Source: Phocaeicola dorei
Lineage (GTDB): Bacteria > Bacteroidota > Bacteroidia > Bacteroidales > Bacteroidaceae
Length of the DNA: 64,000 nucleotides
NCBI RefSeq assembly: GCF_013009555.1
Contig: NZ_CP046176.1
Span: forward strand, 3,069,501 to 3,133,500
Direction of reading: 5' to 3'
The position numbers and the translations under genes were made by a program. Within the stretch, counting starts at the first letter, position 1. The number at the start of each line of letters is the position of its first letter. Shown here piece by piece: positions 57,223 through 64,000 of this stretch. The notes under the pieces are model-generated. The model did no database searches. It had not been told where the DNA came from and saw only the letters and a program-made list of their open reading frames with translations.

Positions 57223-57257
57223 AAAGACTCTTCATTCTTTGAAGAGTCTTTTCTTTT
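57223..57257 (+). terminator. Terminator of rplU-rpmA
   Basis: AAAGACTCTTCA (57223-57234) and TGAAGAGTCTTT (57240-57251) form a perfect 12-bp stem with a 5-nt loop followed by TCTTTT. The left side is preceded by an A-run, so it may serve both directions and also end the thiamine operon. Confidence 0.85.
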
Positions 57258-57891
57258 AGAACGTCCTGAACACTAAAACCTTACCTTCGGTCCGGATTAT
57301 AAAATGCTTGGCCAATGCCTCATTCAAAGTCCCTTGCCACCAATTGGTAAACACAGATAAAGGATAAGCCAACCCTTCGGCAAATAAAACCGTACTATTC
57401 ATATTAAAAATAGAAATCTGCTGACCGATATAAGATTCGAACATACTGTCCTCCTTTATGGGAACAAAGATACCGTAATCTGTCATCATATTAACCTCCG
57501 CCTTCTCCATATAATCTGCCAACAAACTGACATTCCCTATTGTATGATCTTCTCTTTTCCCTGTAGCCCCCATGATAGTAATACGCTTCCTCTCCTGTGA
57601 TAAGCAGAAGCGGAATGCCTTACTCAAATCATTTGTTTCCTGCTCTGTCTCACTATGAATCAACGAAGCATATCGCTCTTTAATACCCGGCAATAAAGAA
57701 TCACCATCGCCAACAATGGCTTCCGGCATTCTACCTGAACGAATATAAGTATTTGCTGCCCCGTCACAACAAACTACATAAGGACACTGCCTCAACCATT
57801 CCAACGCCAACGGATGGGAAGGAAAATCACCATCAGCCAGAATAATTGTTTCCGGCACATCACATCCTATCGGCAATTTATACTCTTTCAT
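57256..57891 (-). CDS. Thiamine pyrophosphokinase
   Basis: Makes thiamine pyrophosphate from thiamine and ATP. The protein of 211 aa has an N-terminal TPK catalytic domain ([48 protein letters not shown]) and a C-terminal thiamine-binding domain ([20 protein letters not shown]). The start overlaps the PnuC-type transporter gene by 14 bp, which supports coupling of uptake to trapping by pyrophosphorylation. Confidence 0.92.
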   Translation of the reverse strand: MKEYKLPIGCDVPETIILADGDFPSHPLALEWLRQCPYVVCCDGAANTYIRSGRMPEAIVGDGDSLLPGIKERYASLIHSETEQETNDLSKAFRFCLSQERKRITIMGATGKREDHTIGNVSLLADYMEKAEVNMMTDYGIFVPIKEDSMFESYIGQQISIFNMNSTVLFAEGLAYPLSVFTNWWQGTLNEALAKHFIIRTEGKVLVFRTF

Positions 57892-58450
57892 AAGATAAAT
57901 TCATTAATTGTTTCCACTTCAAATAACCGAAAAAAGCGATTACCGTATAAAGTCCATATAAAAAAGAAGTGAAATATAAATCTTTGTAAATATAGATACC
58001 ACAAGAAACAATATCAACAACCAGCCATACCAACCATTGTTCCACATATTTATGTGCAAGCATCCACATGGCAATAATACTAAGTGAAGTTGTTAAACTA
58101 TCCCACCAGGGCACTGTGCTATCCGTATAAGTTTTGAGAAGAATCCCTATCAGCACAAACACCACAAGCAGCACAACAAACATAGGCAGCAGCAACTTAG
58201 ACGGTGTGCCAGATACAGGCTTCTCCCCTTTATCCGGCGTATGGCGCAACCACATCCCCCAACCATAAATTCCAGCCAACAAATAATAGATGCTGATAGC
58301 AGAATCGGCATACAGACCTACTTGATAATAAATAACTATATAAATGGCAGGCATAATAACACTGACCGGCCACAACCAAATGCTCGCCTTATATTCAAAC
58401 CATAAATAAAGCAGACCGATTAAAGTGCCCGCTATCTCAAGATAATTCAT
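57878..58450 (-). CDS. PnuC-family transporter, probably thiamine
   Basis: Membrane protein of 190 aa with about seven hydrophobic segments and the PnuC pattern (LYLWFEYKASIWLWPVSVIM, YYLLAGIYGWGMWLR, VVDIVSCGIYIYKDL). PnuC proteins carry nicotinamide riboside, but those joined to thiamine pyrophosphokinase (PnuT) are thought to carry thiamine, which is the likely role here. No TPP riboswitch is visible in the 120 bp before serS. A -7 box lies at 58482-58489. Confidence 0.88.
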   Translation of the reverse strand: MNYLEIAGTLIGLLYLWFEYKASIWLWPVSVIMPAIYIVIYYQVGLYADSAISIYYLLAGIYGWGMWLRHTPDKGEKPVSGTPSKLLLPMFVVLLVVFVLIGILLKTYTDSTVPWWDSLTTSLSIIAMWMLAHKYVEQWLVWLVVDIVSCGIYIYKDLYFTSFLYGLYTVIAFFGYLKWKQLMNLSYERV

Positions 58451-58481
58451 CCTTCTTACTTTTCATTTTCTAATCTGGATA

Positions 58482-58531
58482 CAAAAGTAACGAATAACTC
58501 ATACACCTTACCATTTTTTTATCTATCTTTG
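58482..58531. promoter_or_regulatory. Divergent -7 boxes for pnuT-like gene and serS
   Basis: TACTTTTG on the minus strand (58482-58489) and TATCTTTG on the plus strand (58524-58531). Both fit the -7 consensus; -33 elements are weak. Confidence 0.5.
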
Positions 58532-58569
58532 TCCATTAATTCAAGAAATATCAAAAAGACTGAAAAGAT

Positions 58570-59844
58570 ATGCTTACCATTAAACAAATTACAGACAACA
58601 CGGAAGAGGTAATCCGCGGACTGGAAAAGAAGCACTTTAAAGATGCAAAAGCAACGATAGAACAAGTGCTTGCATTCAATGACAAACGACGTAGCACACA
58701 GAATCAATTAGATAAAAACCTGGCAGAAGTGAACTCGCTCTCCAAATCTATCGGGCAACTGATGAAAGAAGGAAAGAAAGAAGATGCTGAAACCGCTAAA
58801 ACACGTGTAGCCGAAATCAAAGAAACCAGCAAAGCTTTACAAGCAGAAATGGACAAAGCACAGGAAGACATGACCAACCTGCTTTACACCATTCCTAATG
58901 TTCCTTACGACAGTGTGCCCGAAGGTGTAAGCGCTGAAGACAATGTGGTGGAAAAAATGGGCGGTATGGAAACCGAACTCCCCAAGAATGCACTTCCTCA
59001 TTGGGAACTTGCCAAAAAATACGACTTGATAGATTTTGACCTAGGCGTGAAAATCACAGGGGCAGGTTTTCCTGTATATAAAGGTAAAGGAGCACGTCTT
59101 CAACGCGCATTAATCAATTTCTTCCTGGATGAAGCCCGCGCTTCCGGTTACGAAGAAATCATGCCACCGACGGTAGTAAACACTGCATCAGGTTACGGAA
59201 CAGGACAACTTCCCGACAAAGAAGGACAAATGTATCATTGCGAAGTAGATGATTTGTACTTAATTCCAACTGCAGAAGTTCCTGTAACCAATATTTATCG
59301 TGACGTGATTTTGGACGAAAAACAATTGCCTATCAAGAATTGTGCATACACTCAATGTTTCCGTCGTGAAGCCGGATCTTACGGCAAAGACGTACGTGGC
59401 TTGAACCGTTTGCACGAATTCTCAAAAGTAGAACTGGTACGCATTGACAAACCCGAACATTCCAAACAGTCACATCAGGAAATGTTGGACCATGTAGAAG
59501 GTCTATTGAAGAAATTAGAGCTCCCCTATCGCATTCTCCGCCTTTGTGGTGGTGATATGAGTTTTACAGCTGCACTTTGCTTTGACTTTGAGGTTTACTC
59601 GGAAGCACAACAACGTTGGCTGGAAGTAAGTTCTGTATCCAATTTCGATACGTATCAGGCTAATCGCCTGAAATGCCGTTACCGTTCTGCCGAAAAGAAA
59701 ACAGAATTATGCCATACTTTGAACGGTTCCGCACTAGCTTTGCCGCGTATTGTTGCAGCCTTATTAGAAAATAACCAGACTCCGGAAGGTATCCGCATCC
59801 CTAAAGCATTAGTTCCTTATTGCGGATTCGAGATGATTGACTAA
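58570..59844 (+). CDS. serS: Seryl-tRNA synthetase
   Basis: Class II aminoacyl-tRNA synthetase of 424 aa. An N-terminal coiled-coil tRNA-binding arm (about 30-110) is followed by motif 1 (QRALINFFLDEARASGYEE with P in IMPP), motif 2 (CFRREAGSYGKDVRGLNRLH) and motif 3 (LNGSALALPRIVAALLENNQ). The length and order are standard. Confidence 0.97.
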   Translation: MLTIKQITDNTEEVIRGLEKKHFKDAKATIEQVLAFNDKRRSTQNQLDKNLAEVNSLSKSIGQLMKEGKKEDAETAKTRVAEIKETSKALQAEMDKAQEDMTNLLYTIPNVPYDSVPEGVSAEDNVVEKMGGMETELPKNALPHWELAKKYDLIDFDLGVKITGAGFPVYKGKGARLQRALINFFLDEARASGYEEIMPPTVVNTASGYGTGQLPDKEGQMYHCEVDDLYLIPTAEVPVTNIYRDVILDEKQLPIKNCAYTQCFRREAGSYGKDVRGLNRLHEFSKVELVRIDKPEHSKQSHQEMLDHVEGLLKKLELPYRILRLCGGDMSFTAALCFDFEVYSEAQQRWLEVSSVSNFDTYQANRLKCRYRSAEKKTELCHTLNGSALALPRIVAALLENNQTPEGIRIPKALVPYCGFEMID

Positions 59845-59865
59845 TAACAGCTAATTACATATATT

Positions 59866-59938
59866 GAATGTCATTCTGAGTATTGTTCAGAATCCGATCT
59901 TTCCCGACAGATTCTGTCTTGTATGCAGAATGACATTC
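59866..59938. repeat. Palindromic repeat after serS
   Basis: GAATGTCATTCTG (59866-59878) and CAGAATGACATTC (59926-59938) form a perfect 13-bp stem. Inside it, CAGAATC (59888-59894) pairs with GATTCTG (59910-59916). A T-run follows (TTTTTTATT), so it can act as a terminator. The TGTCATTCTGAG...AGAATC wording resembles a palindromic repeat that recurs in many bacterial genomes. Confidence 0.65.
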
Positions 59939-59983
59939 TTTTTTATTATTTCAACCTGATTACTAACCATTTAACCTATTATT

Positions 59984-61201
59984 ATGAATACTTCACAGAA
60001 AAATTTCATGGTACCTCTTGCCTTTGTAGGCATGATGTTTTTTGCAATTGGTTTTGCATTGGGCATTAACTCTTTCCTGATGCCGGTATTAGAACGGTCA
60101 ATGGAAATGTCGGCTTCAGAATCCAATCTTCTGCTTGCCGCCACGTTTGTTCCATTCCTAATTTTTGGCATACCGGCCACCAAATGTATTGAAGCCATCG
60201 GTTACAAAAAAACAATGGCTCTTTCATTCATCATTTTCGCTATCGCTTTTGGACTATTCATCCAAGCAGCTGCTACAGAATCTATTGTATGGTTTCTTTT
60301 CGCCTCATTCATCTGTGGTGCCGCCAATGCAGTACTCCAAGCTTCAGTAAATCCATATGTAACTATTCTTGGACCTATAGAGTCTGCCGCAAAACGTATT
60401 TCCATCATGGGTATTTGCAACAAACTGGCTTGGCCTGCTACTACTCTTTTTATTACCTTAGTAATCGGCAAAACCATAGACCAAATTAAAATGGAGGATT
60501 TGTTCCAGCCATTTGGTATCATTATCGGTATTTTCGTTGTATTAGGCATTATCGCCTTAATGGCTCCGTTGCCTGAAGTAAAAGCTGCCGGAGAGGATGC
60601 CACCACAGATGCGGAAGAAGCGGTTGCCTGTCCTTATGCAGAAGGTAAAACTTCTATCATGCAATTTCCTCACTTGCTATTAGGAGTAATTGCTCTTTTC
60701 CTTTATGTAGGTGTGGAAACCATAGCCTTGGCAACTGCAACCGGATATGCCAAAGCATTGGAGCTGCCGGGTGACAATTACGGATTTATCCCTTCCATCG
60801 GTATGGTAGTAGGATACATTTGCGGCGCAACCTTAATCCCTAAATATCTGAGCCAGGCTACCGCAATGAAAATATGTGCCATCATAGCCATCATTGGTTC
60901 TGCACTAGTAGCGACCATGCCGGCTGAAATTTCAGTCTACTGCATATTCTTTATGGCATTAGGATGCTCATTAATGTGGCCCGCATTATGGCCTCTCGCA
61001 ATGGCGGATCTCGGCAAATTCACCAAAGCCGGCTCTTCATTGCTAACCATGGCCATTGCCGGTGGAGCGGTTATGCCATGGGTGCGCGGTATAGTTCAAG
61101 ATGCAACTAGTTTCCAGACCTCCTATTGGATCTGTGTTCCCTGTTTCCTTTTCATTCTATATTATGGAATGATAGGATATAAAATCAGAACAAAGAAATA
61201 A
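59984..61201 (+). CDS. FHS-family MFS sugar permease (FucP/GluP-like)
   Basis: Inner-membrane sugar:H+ symporter of 405 aa with 12 predicted membrane segments. Family features are FFAIGFALGINSFLMPVLE, ANAVLQASVNPYVTILGP and the C-terminal FFMALGCSLMWPALWPLAMA. FHS members carry L-fucose, glucose, galactose or GlcNAc; the sequence alone does not settle the substrate. It is monocistronic with a strong terminator at 61268-61300. Confidence 0.88.
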   Translation: MNTSQKNFMVPLAFVGMMFFAIGFALGINSFLMPVLERSMEMSASESNLLLAATFVPFLIFGIPATKCIEAIGYKKTMALSFIIFAIAFGLFIQAAATESIVWFLFASFICGAANAVLQASVNPYVTILGPIESAAKRISIMGICNKLAWPATTLFITLVIGKTIDQIKMEDLFQPFGIIIGIFVVLGIIALMAPLPEVKAAGEDATTDAEEAVACPYAEGKTSIMQFPHLLLGVIALFLYVGVETIALATATGYAKALELPGDNYGFIPSIGMVVGYICGATLIPKYLSQATAMKICAIIAIIGSALVATMPAEISVYCIFFMALGCSLMWPALWPLAMADLGKFTKAGSSLLTMAIAGGAVMPWVRGIVQDATSFQTSYWICVPCFLFILYYGMIGYKIRTKK

Positions 61202-61267
61202 TCCTTTTTTCACATTAAAAACGAACTGCCGGCAAAATCAAAAACAGATTTATCATGATAGGCTCCA

Positions 61268-61300
61268 GCCGCCCCTCACAAAAGGGCGGCTTTTCTTTTG
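61268..61300 (+). terminator. Terminator of the sugar permease gene
   Basis: GCCGCCC (61268-61274) and GGGCGGC (61284-61290) with a 9-nt loop, followed by TTTTCTTTTG. The last bases of the T-tract also form the -33 box of the next promoter. Confidence 0.88.
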
Positions 61301-61327
61301 TCTTTAAAAAATATAATCCTACCTTTG
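61297..61327 (+). promoter_or_regulatory. Promoter of the fused oxidoreductase gene
   Basis: TTTG (61297-61300), 19 nt, TACCTTTG (61320-61327). This is an ideal Bacteroides promoter. The -33 box lies inside the terminator tail of the preceding gene. Confidence 0.65.
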
Positions 61328-61385
61328 CATAAATTATCAATTTGACAATCAACTCAGAAAAATAACTAACTTACAGTATAGCAAA

Positions 61386-63683
61386 ATGAATAAGATTATT
61401 TCAAAAGAACATTTCTCGGAAAAGGTCTTTAAATTGGTTATAGAAGCACCTCTGATTGCTAAGTCGCGTAAGGCCGGACATTTCGTAATTGTTCGTGTCG
61501 GTGAAAAAGGAGAACGTATGCCACTTACTATCGCCGGTGCCGATCCCGTAAAAGGTACCATCACACTAGTAGTACAGGAAGTTGGTCTTTCTTCTACACG
61601 ACTTTGTGAATTGAACGAAGGAGATTATATTACAGATGTTGTTGGTCCGCTGGGTAAAGCCACCCACATTGAAAATTTCGGAACTGTAGTCTGTGCCGGA
61701 GGAGGAGTAGGCGTTGCTCCGATGCTTCCTATCGTACAGGCTTTGAAAGCTGCCGGCAACCGTGTAATTACCGTATTGGCCGGACGTACCAAAGAATTAA
61801 TTATCCTTGAGAAAGAAATGCGTGAAAGTTCTGATGAAGTAATCATTATGACAGACGACGGCTCATACGGGCATAAAGGATTAGTGACTGAAGGTGTGGA
61901 GGAAGTAATCAAACGTGAAACAGTAAACAAATGTTTCGCCATCGGTCCTGCCATCATGATGAAATTCGTTTGCCTGCTGACTAAAAAATATGAAATTCCC
62001 ACAGACGTTTCTCTGAACACCATTATGGTGGATGGAACCGGCATGTGTGGTGCCTGCCGTATCACTGTAGGAGGCAAAACACGTTTTGTTTGTGTTGACG
62101 GTCCGGAATTCGACGGCCATCAAGTAGATTTTGACGAAATGCTGAAACGCATGGGAGCTTTCAAAGATATTGAAAAAGAAGAAATTCACAAACTAGACAC
62201 CGAAAAGCCGATGACTTGTGAAGCGACTAAAGAACTGGACGGCCGGGATGCCGAATGGCGTGCAAGCTTACGTAAAGCCATGAAGCCTAAAGAACGAATG
62301 GCTATTCCCCGTGTAAAAATGAACGAACTGGATGCAGAATACCGTTCACATAGCCGTAAGGAAGAAGTCAATCTAGGTTTGAATGAAGAGCAAGCTATAA
62401 CGGAAGCAAAACGTTGTTTGGACTGCCCCAACCCTACTTGTATGAACGGATGCCCCGTAGGAATCAATATCCCGAAATTCATCAAAAATATAGAACGCGG
62501 TGAATTCCTTGAAGCTGCCAAAACCTTAAAAGCAACCAGTGCATTACCTGCTGTCTGCGGGCGTGTATGTCCTCAAGAAAAACAGTGTGAATCACAATGC
62601 ACTCATCTGAAAGCCGGACACGAAGCCGTTGCCATAGGCTATTTGGAACGTTTTGCTGCTGATTACGAACGTGAAAGCGGTCAAATATCCGTACCGGAAG
62701 TAGCGGAAAAGAACAATATAAAAGTAGCTGTTATCGGTTCAGGTCCTGCCGGACTCTCATTTGCCGGAGATATGGCTAAACAGGGATACGATGTCACTGT
62801 ATTCGAAGCTTTACATGAAATAGGGGGCGTATTAAAATATGGTATCCCCGAATTCCGCCTACCAAATAAGATTGTAGATGTAGAAATTGACAATTTATCC
62901 AAGATGGGTGTCAAATTCATGAAGGACTGCATCGTAGGAAAGACAATCAGTGTGGAAGACTTGGAAGCAGAAGATTTCAAAGGTATATTTGTAGCATCAG
63001 GTGCCGGGCTCCCCAACTTCATGAATATCCCGGGTGAAAATTCTATCAATATCATGTCTTCCAACGAATATCTGACCCGTGTAAATCTAATGGATGCAGC
63101 CAGCGAGGATTCGGATACTCCTGTAACATTCGGCAAACGCGTAGCAGTAATCGGCGGTGGTAACACAGCTATGGACTCTGTCCGCACAGCACGCCGCTTA
63201 GGAGCAGAACGCGCAATGATTATTTATCGCCGTTCGGAAGAAGAAATGCCTGCCCGTCTGGAGGAAGTGAAACATGCTAAAGAAGAAGGTGTGGAATTTC
63301 TGACCCTGCATAACCCCATAGAATATATTGCCGATGAAAAGGGGCGTGTAAAACAAGTAGTTTTACAGAAAATGGAATTAGGCGAACCAGATGCCTCCGG
63401 CCGTCGCAGTCCGATAGCTATTCCAGGAGCAACAGAAACCATTGACATCGATATGGCAATAGTCAGCGTAGGCGTCTCCCCTAACCCGATTGTCCCCAGT
63501 TCCATCCCGAGATTGGAATTGGGACGCAAAGGAACAATTGCCGTAAATGAAAATATGCAATCGTCAATCCCGACTATTTATGCCGGTGGTGATATTGTGC
63601 GTGGTGGAGCTACAGTTATCCTTGCAATGGGTGACGGACGTAAAGCAGCTGCTTCCATGCATGCACAACTCTCCTCCAAATAA
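61386..63683 (+). CDS. Fused FNR-like/GltD-like oxidoreductase (SudAB/NfnAB-type)
   Basis: Fusion of two redox subunits, 765 aa. Residues about 1-285 match the FAD/NAD- and 2Fe-2S-binding subunit seen in dihydroorotate dehydrogenase B, sulfide dehydrogenase and NfnA (VCAGGGVGVAPMLPIVQAL; CGAC at about 222 and a later Cys). From about 320, a GltD-like subunit has CLDCPNPTCMNGCPVGINIP and VCGRVCPQEKQCESQC for Fe-S clusters, then the FAD site GSGPAGLSFAGDMAKQG and the NADPH site AVIGGGNTAMDSVRTARRLG. It probably moves electrons between ferredoxin, NADH and NADPH. Fusions of this type are known in Bacteroides. Confidence 0.9.
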   Translation: MNKIISKEHFSEKVFKLVIEAPLIAKSRKAGHFVIVRVGEKGERMPLTIAGADPVKGTITLVVQEVGLSSTRLCELNEGDYITDVVGPLGKATHIENFGTVVCAGGGVGVAPMLPIVQALKAAGNRVITVLAGRTKELIILEKEMRESSDEVIIMTDDGSYGHKGLVTEGVEEVIKRETVNKCFAIGPAIMMKFVCLLTKKYEIPTDVSLNTIMVDGTGMCGACRITVGGKTRFVCVDGPEFDGHQVDFDEMLKRMGAFKDIEKEEIHKLDTEKPMTCEATKELDGRDAEWRASLRKAMKPKERMAIPRVKMNELDAEYRSHSRKEEVNLGLNEEQAITEAKRCLDCPNPTCMNGCPVGINIPKFIKNIERGEFLEAAKTLKATSALPAVCGRVCPQEKQCESQCTHLKAGHEAVAIGYLERFAADYERESGQISVPEVAEKNNIKVAVIGSGPAGLSFAGDMAKQGYDVTVFEALHEIGGVLKYGIPEFRLPNKIVDVEIDNLSKMGVKFMKDCIVGKTISVEDLEAEDFKGIFVASGAGLPNFMNIPGENSINIMSSNEYLTRVNLMDAASEDSDTPVTFGKRVAVIGGGNTAMDSVRTARRLGAERAMIIYRRSEEEMPARLEEVKHAKEEGVEFLTLHNPIEYIADEKGRVKQVVLQKMELGEPDASGRRSPIAIPGATETIDIDMAIVSVGVSPNPIVPSSIPRLELGRKGTIAVNENMQSSIPTIYAGGDIVRGGATVILAMGDGRKAAASMHAQLSSK

Positions 63684-63703
63684 TATTATCATTTTCACTA
63701 ATT

Positions 63704-63735
63704 TAGCCCGTTATTAAAAATACGGGCTATTTTTA
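63704..63735 (+). terminator. Terminator of the fused oxidoreductase gene
   Basis: TAGCCCGT (63704-63711) and ACGGGCTA (63722-63729) with a 10-nt loop, followed by TTTTTATT. The remaining bases (63736-64000) hold no gene that I can support; the longest plus-strand frame is about 20 codons. Confidence 0.9.
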
Positions 63736-64000
63736 TTCTATACCGAAATAAATCACACGGACAGAATGGAACCAATAACCCATATAGACCTATATCGCCT
63801 ATCTGACCAATGTACTGACATCAATTGAAATACATACCATGAATATGAACTCTGTCACTATATCTGGAGATAAAATACAAAACTTTATTACCAAATATTG
63901 AGGTAACTATCTAAATGTCTATATGAAGTGTGCTCCATAACAACAAAAGAGGTGTAAACGAATCCTTTTATTAACCAAATAAAATTTAAAGTATTCACAT

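Noticed and set aside
63736..64000. Small gene at the right edge
   Set aside because: Only frames of about 20 codons without ribosome sites are present.

Overview
The window looks like a chromosome segment of a gut Bacteroidales, most likely Bacteroides or Phocaeicola (a vulgatus/dorei-type genome is my best guess). The grounds are a SusC/SusD pair with an ECF sigma/FecR switch, secreted glycosidases and a serine-type sulfatase, promoters of the Bacteroides type (TTTG, about 19 nt, TAnnTTTG), and several Bacteroidales-specific DUF families. No tRNA, rRNA, CRISPR array, insertion sequence or intact prophage was seen.

Positions 1-19274 are a polysaccharide utilisation locus, probably for a fucosylated, partly sulfated glycan. 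Read leftwards from the FecR anti-sigma gene it holds fecR, susC, susD, a GH95-type fucosidase, a decayed GH29/GH141 fusion, an S1 sulfatase and a GH29 fucosidase that runs off the left edge. The locus is heavily eroded. A GH29 gene is fused to a GH141-like gene that then suffered a frameshift and a deletion at a GGA-repeat. Two glycosidase remnants lie head to head with both 5' ends missing (16529-18522). A GH29 tail follows the GH95 stop codon, and a fragment of a VirE/DUF3874-like protein lies beside four 22-bp direct repeats. The ECF sigma gene (18693-19274) survives but points away from fecR. Three copies of one promoter-like motif (GGAAY, 16 nt, CCATATAA-like) precede fecR, the sulfatase operon and the GH29 fusion. 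The sulfatase and susC also share a leader hairpin whose stem differs by compensating changes.

Positions 19403-37445 are mostly core genes on the minus strand: putA, an orphan gene between two predicted structured RNAs, an overlapping yjbQ/ABC permease/ABC ATPase/DUF4836 operon, rsmE, a bifunctional nuclease, a nucleoside permease, a small sigma/anti-sigma/DUF5024 cluster, an exported aldose epimerase and two tandem DUF3857 proteins, of which only one keeps a transglutaminase triad.

Positions 37577-64000 are mainly plus-strand housekeeping: an ECF sigma/outer-membrane-protein pair whose promoter motif recurs before a methyltransferase gene, a metallophosphoesterase, ftsK, a lolA-like gene, trxB, an M16 protease, an ABC exporter, a C40 peptidase, a HAD-DUF3667 fusion, rplU-rpmA, serS, a sugar permease and a fused ferredoxin-NADP reductase/glutamate-synthase-like oxidoreductase. 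Minus-strand islands hold an rRNA methyltransferase/exonuclease/DUF5063 operon and a thiamine pyrophosphokinase/PnuC pair. A near-perfect 90-bp palindrome lies at 41497-41586, and a short predicted transcript lies at 41854-41921.

All family calls rest on reading motifs by eye; no database search was possible.
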